A stretch of DNA of 35,379 bases from an uncultured Flavobacteriaceae bacterium (GTDB lineage: Bacteria > Bacteroidota > Bacteroidia > Flavobacteriales > Flavobacteriaceae): assembly GCA_937923515.1 (NCBI GenBank), contig CALDUF010000088.1:1-35379 (forward strand). The letters run 5' to 3'. The position numbers were made by a program, and so were the translations under genes. How positions within the stretch are numbered: position 1 is the stretch's first letter; the number at the start of each line of letters is the position of its first letter. The notes below the pieces were generated by a model, which worked only from the letters and a program-made list of their open reading frames with translations, had not been told where the DNA came from and ran no database searches. Positions 8,484-17,155 of this stretch are shown piece by piece.

Positions 8484-8558
8484 GGGCGCGTAGCTCAGTT
8501 GGTTCAGAGCACTTGGTTTACACCCAAGGGGTCAGGGGTTCGAATCCCTTCGCGCCCA
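8484..8558 (+). tRNA. tRNA-Val (anticodon TAC)
   Basis: A complete 75-base cloverleaf can be folded by eye. The acceptor stem is GGGCGCG/CGCGCCC, the D stem GCTC/GAGC, the anticodon stem CTTGG/CCAAG around loop TTTACAC with anticodon TAC at 8519-8521, and the T stem AGGGG/CCCTT around TTCGAAT. The discriminator base is A. CCA is not encoded, so it must be added after transcription. It sits between convergent folC and murF. Confidence 0.97.
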
Positions 8559-8562
8559 CAAA

Positions 8563-8589
8563 AAGTTTCCAGAAATGGAAGCTTTTTTT
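8563..8589 (+). terminator. Intrinsic terminator of tRNA-Val
   Basis: AAGTTTCC pairs with GGAAGCTT (one G-T pair) around a six-base loop, with a run of seven T at 8583-8589. It begins five bases after the tRNA. The A-run on the other side means it could also act on the minus strand behind murF. Confidence 0.75.
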
Positions 8590-8608
8590 ATTTATACTGC
8601 TAGGTCTT

Positions 8609-9883
8609 TTAAATATCCAGAAAACGTTCTAATGCCATTCCTCTAGAGCCTTTAATCAAAATTACAGAGTTGTTTATGTCGTTTAGATTTATAGCTGCTT
8701 TAAAGCCGTTAAAAGACTTAAATTGCTGTACGTTTTTAGCATTTGATTTAGATTGAAAAAAGTTTTCTCCAACCAATATTATGTCATCAATATTTAAAGA
8801 TGTTACCAAATCAGTTACATGTTGATGTTCAATTTTGGCTTCTTTTCCTAATTCAAACATATCACCCAAAATTGCAACTTTATGACCGTTTTGCTTTTCT
8901 AGATTTAAAAGCGCAGCCTTCATACTTGTAGGGTTCGCATTATAAGCATCAAGTATTATTTTGTTAGATGATTTCTGAATGATTTGCGATCTGTTGTTAG
9001 ATGGTATGTAATTTTCAATAGCAGCTTTAATTGCACTGTCTTCTACTTTAAAATAATTGCCAATGGCTATTGCTACTGCTATATTACTAAAGTTATAGTC
9101 TCCTATTAAATTACTTTTAATATGTAATGCATTGAATTTAGATATTACAAAAGGTAATGCCTCTATAAAATCTATTGCAACTTCAGGTTTGTTTTTATTA
9201 CTTCCAAAGGTAAAGGTGTTTCCGTTTTGAGATTTTTCAACTTGTATTTTGTCTTCTATATTTAAGAAAATAGTTTTATTGTGTTTTATAAGATGCTCAA
9301 ACATCTCACTTTTACCTTTAATAACGCCCTCAACACCGCCAAAACCTTCTAAATGTGCTTTACCAAAATTTGTAATTAAGCCATAGTCTGGGTAAGCAAT
9401 ATTACATAAAAACTCAATTTCTTTTTGATGGTTTGCACCCATTTCAATAATACCAATTTCAGTATCGTTTTTCATAGATAATAATGTGAGTGGTACTCCA
9501 ATATGATTATTTAAATTTCCTTTTGTAGCAGTTGTTTTATACTTTTTTGACAATACAACATTAATTAGTTCTTTAGTTGTGGTTTTGCCATTACTACCAG
9601 TTAATGCAAGTATTGGAATTTTTAAATAGTTTCTATGATACGTAGCTAGTTGTTGTAAAGTTTCAAGAACGTTTTTTACGAGAATGGTATTTTGAGTTTG
9701 AAACTCCTCTTCATCAATCACAGCATACTTAGCACCTTTAGCAATGGCTTGTTGCGCATAGGTGTTACCATTAAAATTATCGCCTTTAAGAGCGAAAAAC
9801 ATATCCTTTTTTTTAATTTTTCTAGTATCAGTACATACTGCGTTGCAATCTAAATATAGGCTGTGTAGTGTTTTTAAATCCAT
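8609..9883 (-). CDS. murF: UDP-MurNAc-tripeptide--D-Ala-D-Ala ligase
   Basis: Last cytoplasmic ligase of peptidoglycan precursor synthesis; it joins D-Ala-D-Ala to the UDP-MurNAc-tripeptide. The N-terminal substrate domain includes DTRKIKKKDMFFALKGDNFNG. The ATP loop GSNGKTTT is at 96-103, followed by IIEMGANHQKEI and the C-terminal marker DAYNANPTS. At 424 residues it has family length. It lies downstream of gldJ on the same strand but is separated from it by a strong hairpin that ends just 12 bases before the murF start codon, so murF needs its own promoter or read-through. A TACTTTTA sequence in that short gap is a weak -7 candidate. Confidence 0.95.
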   Translation of the reverse strand: MDLKTLHSLYLDCNAVCTDTRKIKKKDMFFALKGDNFNGNTYAQQAIAKGAKYAVIDEEEFQTQNTILVKNVLETLQQLATYHRNYLKIPILALTGSNGKTTTKELINVVLSKKYKTTATKGNLNNHIGVPLTLLSMKNDTEIGIIEMGANHQKEIEFLCNIAYPDYGLITNFGKAHLEGFGGVEGVIKGKSEMFEHLIKHNKTIFLNIEDKIQVEKSQNGNTFTFGSNKNKPEVAIDFIEALPFVISKFNALHIKSNLIGDYNFSNIAVAIAIGNYFKVEDSAIKAAIENYIPSNNRSQIIQKSSNKIILDAYNANPTSMKAALLNLEKQNGHKVAILGDMFELGKEAKIEHQHVTDLVTSLNIDDIILVGENFFQSKSNAKNVQQFKSFNGFKAAINLNDINNSVILIKGSRGMALERFLDI

Positions 9884-9890
9884 AAAATAA

Positions 9891-9929
9891 AAGTAAAAAA
9901 AAGTCCTGATTTAACATCAGGACTTTTTT
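9891..9929 (-). terminator. Bidirectional-looking hairpin between gldJ and murF
   Basis: AAGTCCTGAT and ATCAGGACTT form a perfect 10-pair stem (9901-9910 with 9916-9925) around a 5-base loop, flanked by an A-run on the left and a T-run on the right. On the minus strand it terminates gldJ. The murF start codon is only about ten bases beyond it. Confidence 0.8.
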
Positions 9930-9954
9930 AAATTTCATATCAAAATTAAGATTA

Positions 9955-11625
9955 TTAACTTTTCTTTTTTGCTCCCATTTTAGATTTTGAACCTACACGA
10001 GACATTGCGCATCTAAAGCCAATATAATCGGTAGCCATATCTTGAGGGAAGTAGCGTCTTTGAGCAGGATCTAACCAATACTCTCTATCTTTCCAAGATC
10101 CGCCTTTGTAAACTCTTACTTCATCATTAATTAAAGATGTTCTGTTGTTAGATTTGTCGTATTCTCTAATTAAGTTGCCTAAAGAATCTCTTCTTATGCT
10201 ATGTTTTGGAGAATCATACATTTTTCTAGTTTCAGAAGCATCAGCATTTCCGTCTTCATCTTCTTCACCAAAACTTTCAAAATAACGCGAAGAACGTTTA
10301 TCACCATCTCTAAAGTTTATATTATCAGCTCTATCAAAGTTTGGTCTTAAATACGTTTCGTTTTCATCAACTGCAACTTTAACAATTTCTCCAGGTAAAT
10401 TTCTAGCTACAATTTTACCGTTTGATAATGTATCATAAACTACCTCGTCTGAAGCTACAATTTTAACTGTACCTTCTTCCGTAATTGCATTTTTAGTATA
10501 CACATTACCTCTGTAGTAGTTAAAATCATTAAATTCATCATCTACAATAGGTCTGTAAACATCGGCAACCCATTCTGCTACATTACCAGCCATATCATAT
10601 AAACCGTAGTCGTTTGGTGCGTATGATTTAACAGCATTTGTTATATCTGCGCCATCATCACTCCACCCAGCAATTCCGCCATAGTCACCTTTACCTTGCT
10701 TAAAGTTAGCTAATTGGTCACCACGATATTTACGTTTTCCAGAACGCGTGTATTGTCCGTCCCATGGGTATTTTTTACGACCTCTATAAAGGTTATAACT
10801 TCTTAATTCACTTAGGCCTAATGCAGCATATTCCCATTCAGTTTCAGTTGGTAGTCTGTATTTTGGTCCTATAACTCCTGTTTCCATTGAAGCATAAACA
10901 CCCGTCTCATTACCATCAGCATCAACTTTAATATTTCTATTTCTTCTTGGATCTGCTTCTCCGTTATCGTAAGCACTAGGGTCTACTTTATATCTGTCTG
11001 AACTAAAATAGTTATCAGGATCTTGCTCGCCACTTATATCTCTATAACCATTTTTTTGTAGGCTTAATTCGTTTACACGATCAGTTCTCCAGTTTGAGTA
11101 TTCAACCGCTTGAATCCAGCTAACACCAACCACCGGGTACTCAGCATATGCTGGATGCCTTAAGTAGTTCTCAGTCATTACTTCATTATATCCTAAACGA
11201 TTTCTCCAAACAAGTGTATCCGGTAAAATCCCGGTATAGATGTTTTTGTAAAGTTCATCATCAGGTGGATATAGTTTTTTCATGTAATCAAGGTACTCCA
11301 CATACATTAAATTGGTAACCTCAGTTTCATCCATGTAAAAAGATTGCACGTGCTGTTGTGTGGGTGTATTATTCCAGTCGTGCATAACATCATCTTGCAC
11401 ACGACCTTTAGTAAATGTACCACCTTCAATAAAAACTAAACCAGGCGCCGTTTCTTGCTCTTTAAAGTTTGTATTGTATTGAAAACCACCATCTCTTCCG
11501 TTAATTTGCCATCCTGTAGCTCTAGAACTATTTTTTGAACTAGATGATTTTTTACAACTGAATGCTGTAACAGAAAGCACTGCGATTAGGAATACTTTTA
11601 ATATCGCTACGTTTTTCATATTCAT
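9955..11625 (-). CDS. gldJ: Gliding motility / type IX secretion lipoprotein GldJ
   Basis: Outer-membrane-associated lipoprotein required for gliding and for a stable type IX secretion system in Flavobacterium. The N-terminus is a lipoprotein signal with lipobox AFSC and lipidated Cys at residue 24. The rest is an FGE-sulfatase (SUMF1) fold: GLVFIEGGTFTKG, YMDETEVTN, YPVVGVSWIQAVEYSNWR, RLPTETEWEYAA, GNVAEWVADVY, and KGGSWKDREYW with GFRCAMS at the end. The Cys-rich active site of true formylglycine enzymes is not seen, as expected for Gld lipoproteins. I choose the ATG at 11625 (556 residues). The TTG at 11664 overlaps the -7 box, and an ATG at 11619 is also possible. The basic Lys-rich tail is present. 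It is divergent from porU, and the gldJ/porU/porV neighbourhood matches my recollection of F. johnsoniae. Confidence 0.95.
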   Translation of the reverse strand: MNMKNVAILKVFLIAVLSVTAFSCKKSSSSKNSSRATGWQINGRDGGFQYNTNFKEQETAPGLVFIEGGTFTKGRVQDDVMHDWNNTPTQQHVQSFYMDETEVTNLMYVEYLDYMKKLYPPDDELYKNIYTGILPDTLVWRNRLGYNEVMTENYLRHPAYAEYPVVGVSWIQAVEYSNWRTDRVNELSLQKNGYRDISGEQDPDNYFSSDRYKVDPSAYDNGEADPRRNRNIKVDADGNETGVYASMETGVIGPKYRLPTETEWEYAALGLSELRSYNLYRGRKKYPWDGQYTRSGKRKYRGDQLANFKQGKGDYGGIAGWSDDGADITNAVKSYAPNDYGLYDMAGNVAEWVADVYRPIVDDEFNDFNYYRGNVYTKNAITEEGTVKIVASDEVVYDTLSNGKIVARNLPGEIVKVAVDENETYLRPNFDRADNINFRDGDKRSSRYFESFGEEDEDGNADASETRKMYDSPKHSIRRDSLGNLIREYDKSNNRTSLINDEVRVYKGGSWKDREYWLDPAQRRYFPQDMATDYIGFRCAMSRVGSKSKMGAKKKS

Positions 11626-11660
11626 ACGTTTAAGTAAGCTAAATTTTTTGTTTTGGAGCT

Positions 11661-11691
11661 GCAATATAAGAATTAAACCTTACAGAACAAG
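11661..11691 (-). promoter_or_regulatory. gldJ promoter
   Basis: On the minus strand CTTG (11688-11691) is followed after a 19-base spacer by TATATTGC (11661-11668), a near match to TAnnTTTG. The same CTTG and 19-base spacing recur at porV. It gives a leader of about 30 bases before the ATG at 11625. Confidence 0.55.
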
Positions 11692-11721
11692 CTATTTTTT
11701 GCATTTTGACGAAAAAAACAC

Positions 11722-11752
11722 GTATTTCATCTTGATTATGTTGTATTTCATC
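11722..11752. repeat. Direct repeat of GTATTTCATC with 21-base spacing (operator-like)
   Basis: GTATTTCATC occurs at 11722-11731 and again at 11743-11752, exactly 21 bases apart, or two helical turns. A partial inverted copy, TGAAATAAC, lies at 11787-11795. All lie in the gap between divergent gldJ and porU. A shared regulator site is inference; chance is possible in DNA this AT-rich. Confidence 0.35.
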
Positions 11753-11819
11753 GATGATTTTAGCACTTTTTCCAAAACTACTACACTGAAATAACGGTAC
11801 TTTTCACAAATTATTATTG

Positions 11820-11827
11820 TATTTTTG
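11820..11827 (+). promoter_or_regulatory. Candidate -7 box for porU
   Basis: TATTTTTG fits TAnnTTTG, 65 bases upstream of the porU ATG at 11893. No good -33 box is present, so the call is tentative. Confidence 0.4.
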
Positions 11828-11892
11828 ACATAAAGAAAAAAATTGTTGTTTTATTTAATAATAACTGCCAGTTGTTCACGTTATTTTAGTTC

Positions 11893-14800
11893 ATGAAAGA
11901 GAAGATATTAATTATACTGCTATTAACAGCTATTGCGGGCTTTAGCCAAAAAAAAAGTTTTTCAATAGATTGGAATGGTACCACCAAACTGACTTTTGGT
12001 GCAAGCTCTATGGAGTTACCAGCTTTTAATGAAAATTATTATAGTTATGACTTTGATGCTGGATTGCAGTTTATAGCACAATGGGAAACGGCAACAACTA
12101 TTAACGAATCTTCAATTGTTATAACAAACACTAGATATCAGTCCATTTCACAACAAGAACTTTTAGATATTGATACATCAAAAATAACATCAGACTTAAA
12201 GTTTAGTTTAAAAAATTCTAAATCAAGAAATAAACAGTTTGCCTATTTTGAGCTATCTCCAATTTTAAAAGATGAAAATGGGGGATATAAAAAGCTAGTG
12301 TCTTTCGATATAAATTATAACACCTTAGTTAATGTATCTAAAAGAAGTATAAGTTCTAAACGTTTCTCAAATTCAAAAATAATAACCAACTCCGTTTTAA
12401 ATACTGGAGATTGGTATAAGTTTTATATTGATACTACTGGAGTTTTTAGATTAACTAAAGGGTTTTTGCAAGATTTAGGTGTAAATGTAAATAGTGTAGA
12501 CCCTAGAAGTATAAAAATTTACGGCAACGGTGGTAAAGCCATACCTTATAGTAATGCAGAGCCATATCCTTTTGATGTTACTGAGAATGCTATAAAAGTA
12601 GTGGGAGAAGAGGATGGCGTTTTTGATAATCAAGATTTTATTCTTTTTTATGGTCAAGGCCCCAAAGGGTTTAATGAAGAGAGTATTACTAATATTAATA
12701 GCTACACGGATAGAACGTTTTATTACATAACTGTAGGTGGTGCAAATGGTAAAAGAATTCAACCCATAAATCAACCAGCAGGTGCTGCAGATTTAAATGT
12801 AGATACTTACCAAGAGTATAAATTTCATGAACGCGATATTCATAATATAGGAACAGTAGGAAGGCGTTGGTTTGGAGAACGCTTTAATATTGAAAACGAA
12901 CAAGAATTCAATTTCAATTTTCCAGATATTATTACTTCAGAGCCTGTTAATATTAGAGTTTTAACGGCTTCAACTTCCTCTTTGCCAACCTCTATGGATG
13001 TAAGCGTTAATGGTAGTTTACAGCAGAGTTTAACTTTTGGAACAACAAGCAACACAATTATAGGTTCTGCGGCTTCTTATTTTGGAGCTGTTAATGTGAC
13101 TGGTAGTGATATTGTAGTAAAGCTTAATTATAATAACGAATCCAATCCTAGTGCTCAGGGATATTTAGATTTTATTTCGATTGAAGCAACTAGAGCGTTA
13201 AAATTTAATAGTACCCAATTTCAATTCAGTAATAATAGTGTTATTAATAATTCTGGCATTGTATCTTATAATATTTCTGATGCATCTAGACTTTCTGAAG
13301 TTTGGGATGTTACCAATATTTATGATGTAAAAGGAGTTGAAAATAGTAACGGTGAATCTACGTTTAGTTTCAAATCTCAAATGGGCGAAGAAAGAATATA
13401 TGTTGCTGTGTCGCCTTCAGATTATTATCAGCCAAAATTAGATAGAGATAGAGTAGTAAGAAATCAAAATATAAAAGGCACTATTTTTAATAATGCCGAA
13501 GGTAATTTTCAAGATGTTGATTATTTAATTGTTGCGCCCAATACTATGATTAATGAAGCAGAAAGGTTAGCACAAATTAATAGAAATAGATACGGACTTA
13601 ATGTTAAAGTAATTGGTTTAAACGAGATATATGCTGAGTTTAGTACAGGAAACCAAGATATTGCTGCTATTAGAAATTTAGTAAAGTATATTTATGATAA
13701 TGCTAGTACACCAGATAATAGAATAAAGTACTTATGTTTATTTGGAGATGCATCATATGACTATAAAGACAGAATACCAAACAACACTAATATAGTACCT
13801 TCATGGCATTCTTATAGTAGTTTGAATTTAACAAATTCTTTTGTTTCTGATGATTTTTTCGGTATGATGGATGAAAACGAAGGCGCCATGGCCAATAGCG
13901 ATCGTTTAGACATAGCTGTGGGTCGTATTCTAGCAGATACACCCCAAAGAGCAAAAGATTTAGTGGATAAGATTGAGACCTATTATGCCAGAGCTTCATT
14001 TGGAAGATGGCGAAATAATTATTTGGTAGTATCTGACGATGTGGATAAAGATTGGGAAGGCATCATACAACAAACTACAGATAATGTAGGAAATGAGGTT
14101 ACAAGTAACAAGCCATTTATTAATGTAGTTAAAATTCATGCTGATTCTTTTAGGCAAGAATCATCAGCTGGTGGAGAAAGATACCCTGATGCGGTTGAAG
14201 AATTTTCGAATGTAATTGATAATGGTGCTTTGGTAGTTAATTATTTTGGACACGGAGGAGAAGATGGTCTTTCTGAAGAACGTATTTTAGATATACCATC
14301 AATAGATAATTTTAAGAATTTTTGTAGATTAAACTGTTTTGTAACAGTAACCTGTGAGTTTACAAAATTTGATAATCCTTTTAGAAAAACAGCTGGAGAG
14401 TTTACATATTGGAACAAACAAGCAGGCGCCATAAGTTTAATAACAACTACGCGACAGGTTTTTGTTAATTTTGGTATTAGTTTCAATAATACATTAGGAG
14501 AGTACTTGTTTTCTTTTAGTGAGAATGATACGTTTGGTGATGATGAATACCCCTCTACAGCAGAAGCACTAAGGTTAACCAAGATTGATAGAAATATTGG
14601 ATTTGCTTCACAAAGACGATTGGTGTTTTACATTGGCGATCCAGCAATGAAGTTAGCATTCCCAAAGCCTAATATTCGTTTAACCGAAATAAATGATGTT
14701 CCCGTAGCGCAATCTACAGATACCCTAAAGGCTTTAGGTAAAGTAAAATTAGCAGGAGAGGTTACTGATGCAAATGGTAACCTATTAAGCAATTATAACG

Positions 14801-15780
14801 GTGTAGTTTCTACCACTATTTACGATAAATTTATACAGCGACAAACCTTAGCTAATGATAATACTAGAAATGCAGGAGAACTTATAGTATTAGATTTTGA
14901 AACTCTGGGGCCTATTGTGTTTAGAGGGCAGGCCTCTGTAACCAATGGTCAGTTTGAATTTGATTTTGTAGTACCAAAAGATATAGCGGTACCAGTTGGT
15001 TTAGGTAGAGTAAGTTTTTATGCTACAAATGAAGGCTTCTCTGAAGATCAAGCCGGTGGTGATGTTTCTAATATAAGAATTGGTGGTGTAAACGAAAATG
15101 CAGAAATAGATAATGTGGGGCCTGTAATTACATTGTTTATGAATGATGAAAATTTTGTTTCAGGAGGTATTACTAACGAATCTCCAACACTATTAGCAAA
15201 ATTAGAAGACGCAAATGGTATAAATACAGCAAGTGGTATTGGTCATGATATATCGGCTATAATTGATGGTGATGAAACCAATCCTTTTATACTAAATGAT
15301 TATTATGAGACGGAAGTTGATGATTATCAAAGTGGCACTGTAAGTTTTCCTTTTAGAGATTTAGAGCCTGGGCTTCATACATTAACTTTAAAAGCTTGGG
15401 ATGTTTATAATAATTCGTCAACATCCGAAATTCAATTTTTAGTTTTTGATCAAGATCAGGAATTGGTAATCAATAACGTGTTAAATTACCCAAACCCGTT
15501 TGTTAATTATACAGAATTTTGGTTTAATCACAATAGTTCGGAGTCTTTAGACGTTTCAGTACAGATATTCACTGTGTCTGGTAAATTGGTTAGAACGCTA
15601 AACGGACAAACCACAGGAGGGATTAAATCGGCAAGCTCTCTATCAAAAGACATTGTTTGGGATGGTAGAGACGATTTTGGAGAGAAAATAGGTAAAGGTG
15701 TTTATGTTTACAAGCTAACAGTAAAGTCTAATTTGTTAAATAAAACAGTAGAGAAAATAGAGAAACTTGTAATACTCTAA
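11893..15780 (+). CDS. porU: Type IX secretion system C-terminal signal peptidase (sortase) PorU
   Basis: Cell-surface gingipain-family (C25) cysteine protease that removes the C-terminal sorting domain of T9SS cargo and attaches cargo to the surface. It has a cleavable signal peptide (MKEKILIILLLTAIAGFSQ), a large N-terminal beta-rich region, and a caspase-like C25 domain at about 540-920. The catalytic dyad is visible as H787 in YFGHGGE and C821 in VTVTCEF. An Ig-like domain follows, then a C-terminal domain starting NYPNPFVNYTEF and ending KLVIL, which resembles a T9SS sorting/FlgD-like domain. PorU is known to keep such a domain. At 1295 residues it has the length expected in flavobacteria. 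It is divergent from gldJ and followed by porV. Confidence 0.95.
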   Translation: MKEKILIILLLTAIAGFSQKKSFSIDWNGTTKLTFGASSMELPAFNENYYSYDFDAGLQFIAQWETATTINESSIVITNTRYQSISQQELLDIDTSKITSDLKFSLKNSKSRNKQFAYFELSPILKDENGGYKKLVSFDINYNTLVNVSKRSISSKRFSNSKIITNSVLNTGDWYKFYIDTTGVFRLTKGFLQDLGVNVNSVDPRSIKIYGNGGKAIPYSNAEPYPFDVTENAIKVVGEEDGVFDNQDFILFYGQGPKGFNEESITNINSYTDRTFYYITVGGANGKRIQPINQPAGAADLNVDTYQEYKFHERDIHNIGTVGRRWFGERFNIENEQEFNFNFPDIITSEPVNIRVLTASTSSLPTSMDVSVNGSLQQSLTFGTTSNTIIGSAASYFGAVNVTGSDIVVKLNYNNESNPSAQGYLDFISIEATRALKFNSTQFQFSNNSVINNSGIVSYNISDASRLSEVWDVTNIYDVKGVENSNGESTFSFKSQMGEERIYVAVSPSDYYQPKLDRDRVVRNQNIKGTIFNNAEGNFQDVDYLIVAPNTMINEAERLAQINRNRYGLNVKVIGLNEIYAEFSTGNQDIAAIRNLVKYIYDNASTPDNRIKYLCLFGDASYDYKDRIPNNTNIVPSWHSYSSLNLTNSFVSDDFFGMMDENEGAMANSDRLDIAVGRILADTPQRAKDLVDKIETYYARASFGRWRNNYLVVSDDVDKDWEGIIQQTTDNVGNEVTSNKPFINVVKIHADSFRQESSAGGERYPDAVEEFSNVIDNGALVVNYFGHGGEDGLSEERILDIPSIDNFKNFCRLNCFVTVTCEFTKFDNPFRKTAGEFTYWNKQAGAISLITTTRQVFVNFGISFNNTLGEYLFSFSENDTFGDDEYPSTAEALRLTKIDRNIGFASQRRLVFYIGDPAMKLAFPKPNIRLTEINDVPVAQSTDTLKALGKVKLAGEVTDANGNLLSNYNGVVSTTIYDKFIQRQTLANDNTRNAGELIVLDFETLGPIVFRGQASVTNGQFEFDFVVPKDIAVPVGLGRVSFYATNEGFSEDQAGGDVSNIRIGGVNENAEIDNVGPVITLFMNDENFVSGGITNESPTLLAKLEDANGINTASGIGHDISAIIDGDETNPFILNDYYETEVDDYQSGTVSFPFRDLEPGLHTLTLKAWDVYNNSSTSEIQFLVFDQDQELVINNVLNYPNPFVNYTEFWFNHNSSESLDVSVQIFTVSGKLVRTLNGQTTGGIKSASSLSKDIVWDGRDDFGEKIGKGVYVYKLTVKSNLLNKTVEKIEKLVIL

Positions 15781-15796
15781 TAAAAAATTATATTTG
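15766..15796 (+). promoter_or_regulatory. porV promoter overlapping the end of porU
   Basis: CTTG (15766-15769, inside the last codons of porU) is followed after 19 bases by TATATTTG (15789-15796). The box lies 9 bases after the porU stop and 18 bases before the porV ATG, so porV can be transcribed independently of porU. Confidence 0.6.
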
Positions 15797-15814
15797 CAAC
15801 TATAAAACTAAACT

Positions 15815-17056
15815 ATGAAGAATACACTAATAGCGTTGTTTGTACTAGTATTTACGCTTAATTTAACAGCTCAAACTGTAATTATTCCTAATGAAAACGA
15901 CTCGCGAGTTATTACAACGGGAGTGCCCTTTGTTTTAATTGCGCCAGACGCTAGAGCTGCGGGTATGGGAGATCAAGGTGTAGCTACATCTGTTGATGCA
16001 TTCTCACAACAATGGAACTCATCAAAATATGTGTTTTCAGAAGCTAAATCTGGAATAGGCGTTAGTTATACACCCTATTTAAGTCAATTGGTAAATGATA
16101 TTTTTTTAGGTAATGTTACCTATTTTAATAGAATAGATGAGCGTAGTTCTTTTGCAGCAAGTCTAAAATATTTCTCTTTAGGTGATATTGAATTTCGTGC
16201 TGATGAATTCTCAGAAGCTTTAATTCAACGTCCTAATGAGTTAACCATTGATGCCTCTTACGCATTAAGATTATCAGATCAATTCGCAATGTCTGTTGCT
16301 ATGCGTTATTTACGTTCAGATTTAAGATTGAATGTTGGAAATAATGATGCCTCATCTGCAAATACCTTTGGTGTTGATATCTCTGGATATTATCAAAGTG
16401 AAGAAACTGCATATAATGATTTTAACGGTAGATGGAGAGGTGGATTTGCCATTCAAAATATAGGGCCTAAATTTAAATATGATGATGGAGGTGTTGAAAA
16501 TTTTCAACCAACAACATTACGTTTAGGTGGTGGTTTCGATTTTATATTTGATGATTATAATAAAGTAGCTATTACTGCAGAAGTAACCAAACTACTTGTG
16601 CCAACGCCTCCTATATTGGGAGATGAGTTTGGTTTTACTGATAACAACGGTAACGGTACTTACGAAGAAGATGTAGACGATTTGGATGCTAACCCTACAA
16701 GAGAAAATGTGATTTTCCAAGGACAGTCTCAAGATGTAGGTTTTTTATCTGGAATATTTCAATCTTTTGGCGATGCTCCAGGAGGTTTTAGTGAAGAGAT
16801 TAGAGAGTTTACATGGTCTTTAGGTGCAGAATACACATATCAAGATTCTTTTGCCTTTAGAGCAGGATATTTTAATGAAAGTGAAGATAAAGGCGCAAGA
16901 AAATTTTTATCCTTAGGTGCTGGTTTTAAATACAATGTTGTAAATATTGATTTATCATACTTGTTCTCTGCTTCAAGAGTTCAAAGTCCTTTAGAAAATA
17001 CACTTAGGTTCTCTTTAACCTTTAATATTGGTGCTGGAGAGTATATAGAATATTAA
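15815..17056 (+). CDS. porV: Type IX secretion outer-membrane shuttle protein PorV
   Basis: Outer-membrane beta-barrel (FadL-like, also called LptO) that collects cargo from the SprA translocon by its C-terminal domain and carries it to PorU. It has a signal peptide ending LNLTAQ, the highly conserved N-terminal stretch VPFVLIAPDARAAGMGDQ followed by GVATSVDAFSQQWN, many alternating amphipathic strands, and a final strand ending IGAGEYIEY. An acidic Gly/Asn/Asp-rich loop at about 275-295 (DNNGNGTYEEDVDDLDAN) looks calcium-binding or exposed. At 413 residues it is normal for flavobacteria. It follows porU by 34 bases, has its own promoter, and ends before a strong terminator. Confidence 0.95.
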   Translation: MKNTLIALFVLVFTLNLTAQTVIIPNENDSRVITTGVPFVLIAPDARAAGMGDQGVATSVDAFSQQWNSSKYVFSEAKSGIGVSYTPYLSQLVNDIFLGNVTYFNRIDERSSFAASLKYFSLGDIEFRADEFSEALIQRPNELTIDASYALRLSDQFAMSVAMRYLRSDLRLNVGNNDASSANTFGVDISGYYQSEETAYNDFNGRWRGGFAIQNIGPKFKYDDGGVENFQPTTLRLGGGFDFIFDDYNKVAITAEVTKLLVPTPPILGDEFGFTDNNGNGTYEEDVDDLDANPTRENVIFQGQSQDVGFLSGIFQSFGDAPGGFSEEIREFTWSLGAEYTYQDSFAFRAGYFNESEDKGARKFLSLGAGFKYNVVNIDLSYLFSASRVQSPLENTLRFSLTFNIGAGEYIEY

Positions 17057-17079
17057 ATAAATTCAATTATATTGAAGTT

Positions 17080-17112
17080 AAAAAACTATTGCTCTACAGG
17101 CAATAGTTTTTT
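17080..17112 (+). terminator. Intrinsic terminator after porV
   Basis: AAAAACTATTGC pairs with GCAATAGTTTTT around loop TCTACAG, followed by further T. It closes the porU-porV unit. Confidence 0.8.
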
Positions 17113-17155
17113 GTTTAAAATAGAATTGTAGTTTTAAACATATCAAATTTTACTT

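Noticed and set aside
9955-11625. Formylglycine-generating (sulfatase-modifying) enzyme
   Set aside because: The fold matches, but the lipoprotein signal, the absence of the active-site cysteines and the place next to porU identify GldJ.
14241-14582. 113-codon antisense frame inside porU
   Set aside because: It overlaps the catalytic region of porU on the other strand and shows no recognisable domain.
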